Counted from the first letter of the stretch, positions 34,323 to 43,293 are shown. The stretch is 55,045 bases of DNA from CAYOMP01 sp964405075 (GCA_964405075.1 CAYOMP010000002.1:1-55045); one strand, 5' to 3'. Made by a program: numbers and translations. Notes: generated by a model from the sequence alone, not told the origin.

Positions 34323-35831
34323 ATGTTTAAGAAAAAAAATACTGATTTAGCAGAAGTTACTGAAAAGAAACCAAAGAAAAAATTAGGTAAAAAGGCTATT
34401 AAAAGAATAGTGATTGGTGGTGTTGTAGTTGTTGTTGCAGGTGCATTGGTGCTTCCAAATATGTTTGCCAGTGAACCATTACCAATGGTACAGACATCTA
34501 AAGCAACCAAAGAGGATATACAGCAGGTTGTATCAACTAGTGGTATTGTTGAAAGTGATGAAACAAAAACTTTTTTTGCAGATTTTACAGCTACAATAAC
34601 AGAATTAAATGTTGAAAAGGGTGTTAACATTACAGCGGGTGAAATGCTTGCAACATTTGATACTTCAACATTAGAATCACAGTACGAGCAGGCAAGGCTT
34701 AATCAGACAGCCAGCCAGGCAGGATACCAGTCATCGCTTAATAAGTCAGGTGAAAATGCAACTAAGTTTGCCAATGCATCAAATGATATAGAAATATTAG
34801 AGCAGCAGGTTGAAGATTATCAAAATTATGTAACTGGTCTTCAGCAGCAGATTAATGATGAAACAAATGCTTTAGGGGATTTGGAAGTTAAACTATCTGA
34901 AACAAAAAAAGAAGATAAAATCAAAAAATATAAGCAGCAGATTAAAGAAAAGAAGGATTATATTACAGATTTAAATAATGAGTTATTATCTGCACAGAAT
35001 GATTTATCAGAGTTTTCGTCAAATTTATCAGAACAGGAATCAATTAAATCAGCATCTGAAAGTGGAATTCTTAATTCTAATGAAAAAGCTCAGTTAGCAG
35101 CTAATAATGATATTACAAAATTATCTGAAGCAGATGCGGCAGAACTTTTAGAAAAGGCAAAACAGGGTATCACATCAGATTTTGATGGAATTGTTACAGC
35201 TGTGCAGGTTGTAGAAGGTGCAACTGTCACTAATGGAACGGCATTATTTACAGTTGCAAACAGTGAAAAAGTTTCATTAAATGTACCCCTTACAAAATAT
35301 GATTTAAATACAGTAAAAGAGGGACAAAAAGCAACTATTACATTAGCGGGTAGTACATATGAAGGAACAGTGGAAAAAATCAGCAGAGTAGCAACAACAA
35401 ACTCATCAGGTTCACAGGTTATTAATGCAAAAATTCATATTGATAATCCGGATGACAATATTTATTTAGGTGTGGAAGCTAAGGTAAGTATTACAGTAGG
35501 AACAGAAAAGTCAGTAGTAGTAGTACCATCTGAATGTGTAAATACAGATACTAAGGGTGATTTTTGTTACATTATAGAAAATGGTGTAATTGTTAGAAAG
35601 GATATTAAGGCAGGTCTCGTTTCAGATGAAAAGACACAAATTGTAACTGGACTTAGAGAAGGCGATAGTGTTGTTTCAAGCATTACTGGTGAATTGGTAG
35701 AGGGAACAGCTGTAACAGAGATGCCAAATGATGCTTCAGGAGAAAATGTATCGGAAGAAGGAACTGATACAACTTCAACAGAAGAGGCTCAGGAAGAAGC
35801 ACAGGATGCAGAAACAACAACACAGGAATAG
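34323..35831 (+). CDS. HlyD/MacA-type membrane fusion protein
   Basis: This 502-aa protein has a Lys-rich cytoplasmic start, one membrane helix (about residues 23-43, IVIGGVVVVVAGALVLP), split biotinyl-lipoyl halves (FFADFTATITELNVEKGVNI and ITSDFDGIVTAVQVVEGA) around a coiled coil (about residues 115-255) and a beta-barrel with VEAKVSITVG. The C-terminal tail (from about residue 465) is Glu/Thr/Ala-rich low complexity. In Gram-positives MacA-like proteins partner MacB-type ABC systems and sit outside the membrane. The start at 34323 follows GAGGAGG and lies 4 bp after the ATPase stop, so the genes are coupled. Confidence 0.9.
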   Translation: MFKKKNTDLAEVTEKKPKKKLGKKAIKRIVIGGVVVVVAGALVLPNMFASEPLPMVQTSKATKEDIQQVVSTSGIVESDETKTFFADFTATITELNVEKGVNITAGEMLATFDTSTLESQYEQARLNQTASQAGYQSSLNKSGENATKFANASNDIEILEQQVEDYQNYVTGLQQQINDETNALGDLEVKLSETKKEDKIKKYKQQIKEKKDYITDLNNELLSAQNDLSEFSSNLSEQESIKSASESGILNSNEKAQLAANNDITKLSEADAAELLEKAKQGITSDFDGIVTAVQVVEGATVTNGTALFTVANSEKVSLNVPLTKYDLNTVKEGQKATITLAGSTYEGTVEKISRVATTNSSGSQVINAKIHIDNPDDNIYLGVEAKVSITVGTEKSVVVVPSECVNTDTKGDFCYIIENGVIVRKDIKAGLVSDEKTQIVTGLREGDSVVSSITGELVEGTAVTEMPNDASGENVSEEGTDTTSTEEAQEEAQDAETTTQE

Positions 35832-35858
35832 CAGTTGTAACAGAGGAAGGAGAAAATA

Positions 35859-37085
35859 ATGGCTCAATTTTTAGAATATTTAAAAATGGCGATAGACAAT
35901 CTTCGTTCTAATAAAGGTCGTTCTTTGTTGACAATGCTAGGTATTATTATTGGTATTTCATCAGTTATTATGATTGTAGCTATTGGTAATGGAGCATCAG
36001 CACAGATTGAAAGCGAGTTGAATTCTTTAGCTGGTGGTCAGGCATACATCTATGTAAATAGTGCAAATGCAACTGACAGTGATTACATTACTCAGGATGA
36101 TATGGATGCCGTTAAGGAAAAACTTCCATCGGTAAAAGCTATTTCTCCATATTATGGTGCAGCAGGAACAGTGTATGCAGCTAAAGGAAAATTTGATGCT
36201 AGAGTAAATTGTGGAACAGCAGACTTAGAGTACTTTATTGAGGGTGAAAAGTTATCAAAGGGACGTTTTTTTACAGACCAGGAGTTTAGAAGTGGTAAGC
36301 TGGTATGTGTAGTTAATGAAGAGAACGCTATCAAAATGTTTGGTACTACAGATGTAATAGGACTTACAATAGAGTATACTATGCAAAACATTACACAGGA
36401 ATTAGAAATCGTAGGATTAACAAAGAGTGAAGAGAGTTCTATGTTAGGTTTTGCCATGACTTCTGATAGTGTAACAGTATATGCTCCATATACTATTTTG
36501 GAATCATGTTATGGATGGTATATGAAAGATTTTAGTGATTTTTATATTCTGGTAGAACAGGGTTATAAAATCAGTGATATGATTGAAGGTACAATTAGAT
36601 TGTTGGAAGGAAGACATAATAACCGTAATAAAGAGATGTATCTAATGCAGAATTTTGAAGATACAATGAATAGTGTAACATCAGTACTTAGTATTGTTAC
36701 AGTATTTATTATATTCGTAGCTGCTATTTCTTTGCTGGTTGGTGGTATCGGTGTTATGAACATTATGCTGGTGTCGGTAACAGAGCGTACCAGGGAAATT
36801 GGTATTCGTAAATCTTTGGGAGCAAAAACCAGATCGATTATGATGCAGTTTTTGTCAGAATCAGCCATAATTACATTAGTTGGTGGTTTGATTGGTATTA
36901 CAATTGGAGTACTTGGGGCATATGGAATATGTTCATTGCCAATGTTGGGATTTTCACCAGTTGTTAAAATTTCTACAGTAATTATGGCAACAGTATTTTC
37001 GTCAGCAGTTGGTATTTTCTTTGGTATATATCCAGCTAAGAAGGCTGCAAAACTTAGTCCTATCGAAGCTTTAAGAAGAAATTAA
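35859..37085 (+). CDS. FtsX/MacB-type ABC permease
   Basis: This 408-aa permease has the MacB topology: a first membrane helix (about residues 20-42, SLLTMLGIIIGISSVIMIVAIG), a large extracellular MacB_PCD domain, then three C-terminal helices in the FtsX domain (GGIGVMNIMLVSVTERTREIGIRKSLGA, then LVGGLIGI and the final segment ending in YPAKKAAKLSPIEALRRN). It completes the three-gene export or mechanotransmission unit. AGGAAGGAG precedes the ATG at 35859. A strong terminator follows, then repeat copy C. Confidence 0.94.
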   Translation: MAQFLEYLKMAIDNLRSNKGRSLLTMLGIIIGISSVIMIVAIGNGASAQIESELNSLAGGQAYIYVNSANATDSDYITQDDMDAVKEKLPSVKAISPYYGAAGTVYAAKGKFDARVNCGTADLEYFIEGEKLSKGRFFTDQEFRSGKLVCVVNEENAIKMFGTTDVIGLTIEYTMQNITQELEIVGLTKSEESSMLGFAMTSDSVTVYAPYTILESCYGWYMKDFSDFYILVEQGYKISDMIEGTIRLLEGRHNNRNKEMYLMQNFEDTMNSVTSVLSIVTVFIIFVAAISLLVGGIGVMNIMLVSVTERTREIGIRKSLGAKTRSIMMQFLSESAIITLVGGLIGITIGVLGAYGICSLPMLGFSPVVKISTVIMATVFSSAVGIFFGIYPAKKAAKLSPIEALRRN

Positions 37086-37132
37086 TTGTTTGGCATAAAC
37101 TATATATGAATTGGGGATATGAGATAAATAAG

Positions 37133-37168
37133 AAAAAGCTTATCATCAGTTTGGTGATAGGCTTTTTT
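37133..37168 (+). terminator. Terminator after the FtsX-type gene
   Basis: GCTTATCATCA (37138-37148) pairs over 11 bp with TGGTGATAGGC (37152-37162), including G-T pairs. An A-run lies upstream and TTTTTT (37163-37168) downstream. Confidence 0.85.
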
Positions 37169-37295
37169 ATTTGATAGGAAAGTTCTTTCCTATCAAATAA
37201 AACGCTCCGCGAAGATGCACACGCTTTTGCAGTAGATAAATGTCGCAAAATGCGACGCAAAAGCGGCGCAAGAATGTGCCTTGGCACATTCTTTG
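37165..37295 (+). repeat. Structured intergenic repeat, copy C
   Basis: This 131-bp copy begins with a perfect 18-bp inverted repeat (37165-37182 with 37185-37202). Then come CGCTCCGCGAAGATG, a CGCTTTT/AAAAGCG stem around GTCGC-AAAAT-GCGAC, and AGAATGTGCC-TT-GGCACATTCT with TTG. It merges with the T-run of the preceding terminator, as copy B does at its own locus. From 37296 to 37484 no further gene or fold was recognised. Confidence 0.88.
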
Positions 37296-37484
37296 TTCCT
37301 GTATGTCAAGGCTTGAAATGTAGAGAGCAGAAATGAATTTTATAGTGTAAAGCATAATGTGAACCTTGTAGTTAGATTGACCACGGAATATTTAATCCCC
37401 AAAATTTTGTGTAGATAATAATGTAATCTTAAGTTAAAATAGAACCTAGGAAAAAGTAAATAACTTTTGGAGGTTCATTGGGGA

Positions 37485-39101
37485 ATGGATTTATATACAG
37501 TAGTTTTGGTGGATGACGAGGAAGAAGTTCGTGAAGCTATCGTTAAGAAGCTTGACTGGGAGAAGATAGGTTTTAAGTTGGTGGCAACAGCCGCTAATGG
37601 GGAAGAGGCACTGGAAGTTGTTGAAAATATCAGGCCGGATGTTGTTATGACAGATATTCATATGCCATTTATGGATGGATTGGAATTATGTCGTAGATTA
37701 AAAGAAATATCAATAAATACTAAGACAATCATATTTTCTGGATATGATGAGTTTGAGTATGCAAAAGAAGCAATAAAGTTAGAAGTAGAAGAATATATTC
37801 TTAAGCCAATTGATGCTAAGGAATTAGAGAATGTATTTAGAAGAATTGGTGAGATATTAGATAGAGAAATTGCTCAAAAGAGGAATGCAGAACAGTTAGA
37901 GAAATACTATCAGGAAAGCCTTCCGATTATGAAAGAACAGCTGATGACCAGTTTGTTAGAGGGAACTGTGGCAGAGAGCCGTTTAGATGAATTAACGAAG
38001 GCATATGGAGAAGAGGCTGCTAAGGCATTTATGGGTAAAAATTATTGTGTTGCAGTTATAAGGACGGAAGAAGGACAAGCTTCTAAGGTTGGTATGAGTG
38101 CGGGATTGATGAACATATCAATTAAACAGATAGTTGAGGAAAATATGAAGGATAACATGGAGAGCAAAGTGTGTATATATGCCAATAGTGTTATTGTGGT
38201 TGTTCGACTTGAAAATACTGTAATTATGCCGGCGTTTGTGAATTTGATGGATCAGATTAGTAAGATATCCGCAAGAGTTTTGGGGGTAAATGTTAGCACA
38301 GGAATTGGTCAAATCAGTGAGGATGCTTTTGGAATTGCTGCATCTTATGAAGGGGCGAAACATGCTTTGGATTATAGAATTCTATTAGAACCTAATCAGG
38401 CGATATATATACAGGATGTTGAACCGGAAGAAATTAGTCATGTATATATTGAGACTGCGGAAATACAAAATATTATCAAGGAAATAAAAGTAGGAACATC
38501 AGCAAGTTTAAAGAAGGCAATTGAGGAAGTGATAGCAGAATTTAAGAGTTCCAAAATAAACATTAAACAGCTGGAATATTCGTTTATGGAATTATTTGTG
38601 GAACTGCTCAGACTGGCAAGAGCCTATGGATTGGACATTGAGGAAACTCTGGGTAAGGATTTTGCTCCACAAAACAAGATGAGAGAATTTACATCAATTG
38701 ATGGGTTAGAAGAATGGCTGTTAAATGTATGTACTAATATCTCTGATTCTATTAGAAAAGAGAGAACGGATTCGGCTAAGCAGCTAACTGACAAGGCGAT
38801 TTCTTTTATTAATGAGAACTATGAAAAATGTGATTTGTCAGTGGATGATTTATGTCAATATTTAAATGTTAGCGCAACATATTTTTCAACAATATTTAAA
38901 AGAAATACAGGAATGGGATTTGTAAATTATCTTACTAAGGTTCGTTTGGAAAAGGCTATTGAATTATTAAATACAACTTCAGAAAAATCCTATGTAATAG
39001 CAGGAAAAGTAGGATATGCAGAGCCTAACTATTTTAGCTACGTATTTAAGAAGGAATATGGGATTTCACCATCTAAGTATAGAGCGTCAAAAGTGGAGTA
39101 G
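37485..39101 (+). CDS. YesN-type response regulator (receiver plus AraC output)
   Basis: This 538-aa regulator has an N-terminal receiver (VVLVDDEEEVRE, phospho-acceptor Asp57 in DVVMTDIHMPFMDG, Lys in YILKPIDAKEL), a long central helical region and a C-terminal AraC double helix-turn-helix (CDLSVDDLCQYLNVSATYFSTIFKRN, then GYAEPNYFSYVFKKEYGISPSKYR). This is the YesN architecture of LytS/YesM-coupled sugar-sensing systems. The ATG at 37485 lies 11 bases after GGAGG; an in-frame TTG at 37467 is part of that region and is less likely. The kinase gene follows 5 bp later. Targets probably include the nearby sugar genes. Confidence 0.92.
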   Translation: MDLYTVVLVDDEEEVREAIVKKLDWEKIGFKLVATAANGEEALEVVENIRPDVVMTDIHMPFMDGLELCRRLKEISINTKTIIFSGYDEFEYAKEAIKLEVEEYILKPIDAKELENVFRRIGEILDREIAQKRNAEQLEKYYQESLPIMKEQLMTSLLEGTVAESRLDELTKAYGEEAAKAFMGKNYCVAVIRTEEGQASKVGMSAGLMNISIKQIVEENMKDNMESKVCIYANSVIVVVRLENTVIMPAFVNLMDQISKISARVLGVNVSTGIGQISEDAFGIAASYEGAKHALDYRILLEPNQAIYIQDVEPEEISHVYIETAEIQNIIKEIKVGTSASLKKAIEEVIAEFKSSKINIKQLEYSFMELFVELLRLARAYGLDIEETLGKDFAPQNKMREFTSIDGLEEWLLNVCTNISDSIRKERTDSAKQLTDKAISFINENYEKCDLSVDDLCQYLNVSATYFSTIFKRNTGMGFVNYLTKVRLEKAIELLNTTSEKSYVIAGKVGYAEPNYFSYVFKKEYGISPSKYRASKVE

Positions 39102-39106
39102 GTAAT

Positions 39107-40906
39107 ATGAAAGAGAAAAAAAGAGGCTTTTTTGAAGTACTGTCTAATCTGTATAAAATGCGTGGCAGTCTGCAGGTAATAGTATCTATATCCTTTACCA
39201 GTATTGCTATTATATGTATGGCACTTACAAGTATGGCATTATATTCCCGTTATGCCTCAAATGTAAAGAATATGGTTTTAGAGGATAACAAGCTGGTAAT
39301 AGATCAGGTTAGTATTAACATGAATACATATATCAGAAAAATGATGAGCATTTCTAATGCTATGCATTATAGTGTAATTAAGGCAAAGGATTTGCAGGAA
39401 GAGACACTGGAAGACGAATTAAATCTTATGTATGAAACTAACAGGGATAATTTGGTGAGTATTGCCTGTTTTGATAACAAAGGTAATTTGGTTGGAGCTG
39501 CGCCTATTGGAACGATGAAAGATAATGCAGATGTAACCAATCAGGACTGGTATATCAAAGCAAATGAAAAAATTGAAAATTTGCATTTTTCAACACCTCA
39601 TGTACAGAGATTATTTGAGGATGGAAGTTATAGATATAACTGGGTTGTTTCTTTGAGCCGAGCAGTTGAATTAACATATGGTGGTGATACCAAAAGAGGT
39701 ATTTTGCTGGTAGATATGAACTTTAGTGATATAGAACAACTATTTTCTAAGGTAAATACCAAAGAAGACAGCTATATTTATTTGATGGATAGTGATGGAA
39801 ATATTTTATATCATCCAAAAAGAAAATTGTTAGATGCTAGTCTGTATTATGAGAACAATCGTAATTTGGCAAAACACGAGGATGGTAGTTTTTTGCAAAA
39901 GTTTAATGGCGAAGAGAGAGCTATTGTTATAAAGACTATAGGGTATACCGGCTGGAGAATAGTCAGTGTAACTCCAAGTGTTGCCTTTACAATGGATTTG
40001 GTTCAGGTTAAGTGGTTTACGGTTTTGGTCAGTTTACTTGGTGTAATTGTAATCGTTATTTCTAATATGTTTATATCTAGTAAAATAACTAATCCCATTA
40101 GAAAATTGGAAAAATCCATTAAGGGAATTGAAAGTGGAAACCTGGATATGAATATATATGTAGGTGGTTCTCCTGAAATTCAACATTTAGGAAGCACTAT
40201 TAAGATTATGGTGTGGCAGATGAAGAATTTAATGGAGGATATTGTTAAAGAGCAGGAGGAGAAAAGAAAAAGTGAATTAGATGCACTTCAATCCCAGATT
40301 AATCCTCATTTCTTATATAACACCTTGGATTCAATAGTATGGATGATAGAAGATGGGCAGCAGCAAGGGGCCATTTCTATGGTTACATCCTTGGCTAATT
40401 TGTTTAGAATCAGCTTAAGTAAGGGAAAAAATATAATACCAATTAAGGACGAAATCATACACGCCAGAAACTACATTAATATTCAAAAGGTGCGATATAA
40501 AAATAAGTTTACAACGGAATTTAATATTGATGAAAATATTTTGGAATACAGTACAATAAAGTTAATTATTCAACCATTAATAGAAAATGCCATATATTAT
40601 GGAGTTGATTATATGGATGGGGATGGTGAAATTAAAATTAATGGTTATGAAAAGGATGGAGACATTTATATAGAAGTAGTTGACAATGGTATGGGTATTC
40701 CGCCGGAAGAGTTGGAAACATTACTTACAGGGCACAAAAGAGCAAGAAAAAGAGGCTCAGGAATCGGTGTTAGAAATGTTGACCAAAGAATTAAACTCTA
40801 TTTTGGCGAGGAGTATGGCCTACATATAGACAGTGAATTAGATGAGGGAACTACAGTCACTATTCATCTTCCAAAACAGTTATATGAAAATCAGGAGACA
40901 AAATGA
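39107..40906 (+). CDS. LytS/YesM-type sensor histidine kinase
   Basis: This 599-aa kinase has a membrane helix at about residues 20-45, a large extracellular dCache-like domain (about 45-290), a second helix (about 295-325) and a HAMP domain (SSKITNPIRKLEKSIKGIESGN). The His_kinase domain has ALQSQINPHFLYNTLDSI with His401. The ATPase has PLIENAIYYGVDY, DNGMGIPPEEL and GSGIGVRNVDQRI. The kinase gene ends in ATGA, overlapping the start of the anchored sugar-binding protein by 4 bp. This supports a joint sensor complex at the membrane. Confidence 0.93.
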   Translation: MKEKKRGFFEVLSNLYKMRGSLQVIVSISFTSIAIICMALTSMALYSRYASNVKNMVLEDNKLVIDQVSINMNTYIRKMMSISNAMHYSVIKAKDLQEETLEDELNLMYETNRDNLVSIACFDNKGNLVGAAPIGTMKDNADVTNQDWYIKANEKIENLHFSTPHVQRLFEDGSYRYNWVVSLSRAVELTYGGDTKRGILLVDMNFSDIEQLFSKVNTKEDSYIYLMDSDGNILYHPKRKLLDASLYYENNRNLAKHEDGSFLQKFNGEERAIVIKTIGYTGWRIVSVTPSVAFTMDLVQVKWFTVLVSLLGVIVIVISNMFISSKITNPIRKLEKSIKGIESGNLDMNIYVGGSPEIQHLGSTIKIMVWQMKNLMEDIVKEQEEKRKSELDALQSQINPHFLYNTLDSIVWMIEDGQQQGAISMVTSLANLFRISLSKGKNIIPIKDEIIHARNYINIQKVRYKNKFTTEFNIDENILEYSTIKLIIQPLIENAIYYGVDYMDGDGEIKINGYEKDGDIYIEVVDNGMGIPPEELETLLTGHKRARKRGSGIGVRNVDQRIKLYFGEEYGLHIDSELDEGTTVTIHLPKQLYENQETK

Positions 40907-41850
40907 AAAAGAAATATATTGTGCTAATTTTTCTGATTGTTTTAATAATATCTGCAATTTTTGTTACCAGATATTATTTGTCAACAGAAGAGAAAAAAGA
41001 AGTGAAAAATGTGTCTGTTGTGGTGTATGGAAATAGTAAAGAACGTTGGGATACACTGGAGAGAGGCATTAAAATGGCAGCATTAGAAGAAAATGCGGAA
41101 ATAACCTTTGTTACTATGTCTGATGAAAAATCCATAATAGAACAAAATGAGTTGATTACTAAAGAAATAGAAAATGGAGCAGATGCATTAATTGTAGCAG
41201 CCTGTGGTGGTGATAGGCAAAAAGGATTTTTTCAAAAGTTTGCTGAGCAGATACCTATGGTATTAGTAGAATCAGGTACTGAAGGAGTGACTACCATCAG
41301 GGGGTTAGATTATGACATGGGGTATTATTTGGCGGACCAGTTGGTAAAGAACGAAAGCGATATTGTAAAAATTGCAATTGTGTCTGAAGGAACTCAAAGA
41401 GACAGTGTGGATAAGCGTTTAAAAGGTTTTCAGGATAGAATTGCCATGACAGATATTGATACTGTTAATTGGGTTAAGTATAACTATAATATTAATGCGA
41501 AAGTATTTGTCCAAAATAATATAACCAGAGAAGCAGTTGATGCAGTGGTGGCATTTGATAATGCTAATGTTGAAGGAGCAGTTGATGCCATAGTGAATTT
41601 AGATAAGGATATTGATATATATGGAGTGGCTAATTCTGAAAAGGCAGTATACTATTTGGATAAGGGCATAATAAAAGCTTTGGCTTATCAGGATGAATAT
41701 AGTATGGGATATATGGCGGCAAAGACGGTTATTACCGGAACTGATATGTATTTGAACGGGAAGGCAAAGTCAATAGAATATAAGATTGTACTATCTGAAG
41801 ATGTGTATGATGAAAAGACACAGCGACTTTTGTTTCCGGTGGTAAAATAG
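40903..41850 (+). CDS. Membrane-anchored sugar-binding co-sensor protein
   Basis: This 315-aa type I periplasmic-binding protein has an N-terminal hydrophobic helix (residues 5-25) with no lipobox cysteine and no clear signal-peptidase site, so it is probably a signal-anchor protein facing outward. The binding domain shows VSVVVYGNSKERWDTLERGIKMAA, ITKEIENGADALIVAACG and a VVAFDNANVEGAVDA stretch. It starts in the kinase stop codon (ATGA). Such coupling recalls the XylFII-LytS-YesN pentose-sensing systems of clostridia. There the binding protein is a ligand sensor for the kinase rather than part of an importer. The ligand is unknown, with a pentose likely given the ara genes downstream. Confidence 0.82.
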   Translation: MKKKYIVLIFLIVLIISAIFVTRYYLSTEEKKEVKNVSVVVYGNSKERWDTLERGIKMAALEENAEITFVTMSDEKSIIEQNELITKEIENGADALIVAACGGDRQKGFFQKFAEQIPMVLVESGTEGVTTIRGLDYDMGYYLADQLVKNESDIVKIAIVSEGTQRDSVDKRLKGFQDRIAMTDIDTVNWVKYNYNINAKVFVQNNITREAVDAVVAFDNANVEGAVDAIVNLDKDIDIYGVANSEKAVYYLDKGIIKALAYQDEYSMGYMAAKTVITGTDMYLNGKAKSIEYKIVLSEDVYDEKTQRLLFPVVK

Positions 41851-41902
41851 GAATGTATTAAGTAATAAATGTAGCTTTTTGTAAATGAAATACTTTTATT
41901 TA

Positions 41903-41953
41903 CGGGAGTAGCGAGAGAAATCAAATGCTGGTATGAAGATTTGACTAGTCCCG
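41903..41953 (+). ncRNA. Structured leader hairpin before the second sugar-binding gene
   Basis: CGGGAGTAG (41903-41911) pairs with CTAGTCCCG (41945-41953), 8 of 9 positions, and TCAAAT (41921-41926) with ATTTGA (41939-41944). The fold is conspicuous because the bases are GC-rich against an AT-rich background. It lies between two sugar-binding genes and ends 30 bp before the next start. There is no terminal T-run. I do not recognise it as a known riboswitch. Confidence 0.45.
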
Positions 41954-41982
41954 CGATAACTTGAGGAATTAGGTGAAGACAA

Positions 41983-43044
41983 GTGAAAAAATATATAAGG
42001 CGTATTATATGCTTACTAATGATTGTAACGACCATAAGTGGTTGCGGAATCCGTAATAACTCTCAAAACGAAGAAAAGTCCAGTATAAAAATAGGAGTCA
42101 GTATCTATGACGAATACGAACCATATCTTGCTAAAATGAGCGATGGGTTAAATTATTGGGCAAAGTATTTAGAACAGGCAACAGGTAAAAAGATATATAT
42201 AGATATTGTGTACGCATCAGGCAGTCAGATTACTCAAAATGATCAGGTAGAAGAATTTGCAAATAAGAATTATGATGTATTGTGTGTTACATTAGTAGAT
42301 AGAACTGATGCCTCTGTTATAATAGAAAAGGCGAAAAGTGCTGATATTCCTGTGATTTTTTTCAATAGAGAATTAGTTGAAGAAGATTTGGAAAGATGGG
42401 AAAAATTGTATTATGTAGGTGGAAAAGCTAGTCAGGCAGGGATAATACAAGGTAAAATTGTGACAGATTTGTGCCGTAGTAAGTTTGATGAGATAGATAG
42501 GAACAATAATGGAAAACTGGAGTATGTAATGATTGAAGGTGAAGCCGGACATCAGGATGCACTGGTTAGAACAGATGTATCGGTAAAAACAGTATCAGAC
42601 AGTGGATATGTTTTACAAAAGATTGGTGATGAGATAGCCAATTGGAATAGAGCTCAAGCTAAAACGAAAATGCAGTCTATTTTGTCGAAAGTTGATTATG
42701 AAGAGATAGAAGTTGTATTTGCTAATGATGATGATATGGCTTTGGGAGTAATTGATGCACTTGAGGAGGTTTGCAGTGACAAATCAGAATATCCGGTAAT
42801 TGTTGGTGTTAATGGTATGGAAGAAGCATTAAACAAGGTAAAAACAGGTGAAATGGCAGGAACCGTTTATAACAATTACAAGGAGCAGACCAGAATGATT
42901 ATTGAAATGGCATATGCATTAGGATTAGGTCAGGAATTACCAGAAGATATAGAGTTAGAGGATGGTAAATATGTGTATGTTCCGTATGAACTTATTACCT
43001 ATGAGAACGTACAAGAATATATAGTCAATTTAGATAAATATTAA
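41983..43044 (+). CDS. Sugar-binding lipoprotein, second sensor or solute-binding protein
   Basis: This 353-aa protein has a lipoprotein signal with lipobox TISGC (Cys about residue 22) and a type I periplasmic-binding domain (IKIGVSIYDEYEPYLAKM, DVLCVTLVDRTDASVIIEKAKSADIPVIFFNRE, AKTKMQSIL, VVFANDDDMALGVIDALEE, VGVNGMEEALNKVKTGEMAGTV). It resembles galactose/glucose-binding MglB. The start is GTG at 41983 with AGGTGAAG upstream. No ATPase or permease lies near it, so it is either part of the kinase sensor set or a spare binding subunit for the importer at 22-26 kb. Confidence 0.85.
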   Translation: MKKYIRRIICLLMIVTTISGCGIRNNSQNEEKSSIKIGVSIYDEYEPYLAKMSDGLNYWAKYLEQATGKKIYIDIVYASGSQITQNDQVEEFANKNYDVLCVTLVDRTDASVIIEKAKSADIPVIFFNRELVEEDLERWEKLYYVGGKASQAGIIQGKIVTDLCRSKFDEIDRNNNGKLEYVMIEGEAGHQDALVRTDVSVKTVSDSGYVLQKIGDEIANWNRAQAKTKMQSILSKVDYEEIEVVFANDDDMALGVIDALEEVCSDKSEYPVIVGVNGMEEALNKVKTGEMAGTVYNNYKEQTRMIIEMAYALGLGQELPEDIELEDGKYVYVPYELITYENVQEYIVNLDKY

Positions 43045-43048
43045 TAGG

Positions 43049-43087
43049 AATACCACTTTAAGAAGATGTACTTAAAGTGGTATTTTT
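43049..43087 (+). terminator. Terminator of the two-component and sugar-binding gene set
   Basis: AATACCACTTTAAG (43049-43062) pairs perfectly over 14 bp with CTTAAAGTGGTATT (43071-43084), followed by TTTTTG. Confidence 0.9.
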
Positions 43088-43225
43088 GTGCAAATAAACA
43101 AGAGAACATAAAAGTATAACAAAAGAACTATAGTAAAAATCGCGTAAAATAGAGCGGTTGATGAGGGTGATAGAAATTTGGAAAATTAATAATAGATAAA
43201 ATAAACAAAAAAATACCACTGGAAA

Positions 43226-43253
43226 GTTGTACAATACAAGTTATGTGTACAAG
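43226..43253 (+). promoter_or_regulatory. Probable AraR operator upstream of araR
   Basis: TTGTAC (43227-43232, within the palindrome TTGTA-CAA-TACAA at 43227-43239) and GTACAA (43247-43252) face each other about 20 bp apart, centre to centre. TTGTAC is the half-site of Bacillus AraR boxes. The pair lies just before the -35 of the araR promoter. Confidence 0.55.
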
Positions 43254-43264
43254 TTATAAAATAA

Positions 43265-43293
43265 TTGCACAATTAGAATAAAAGTTGTATATT
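43265..43293 (+). promoter_or_regulatory. Promoter of araR
   Basis: TTGCAC (43265-43270) and TATATT (43288-43293) are separated by 17 bp. A GTTGTAT half-site-like sequence (43284-43290) overlaps the -10. The 43088-43225 stretch upstream is AT-rich with nothing else recognised. Confidence 0.65.
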
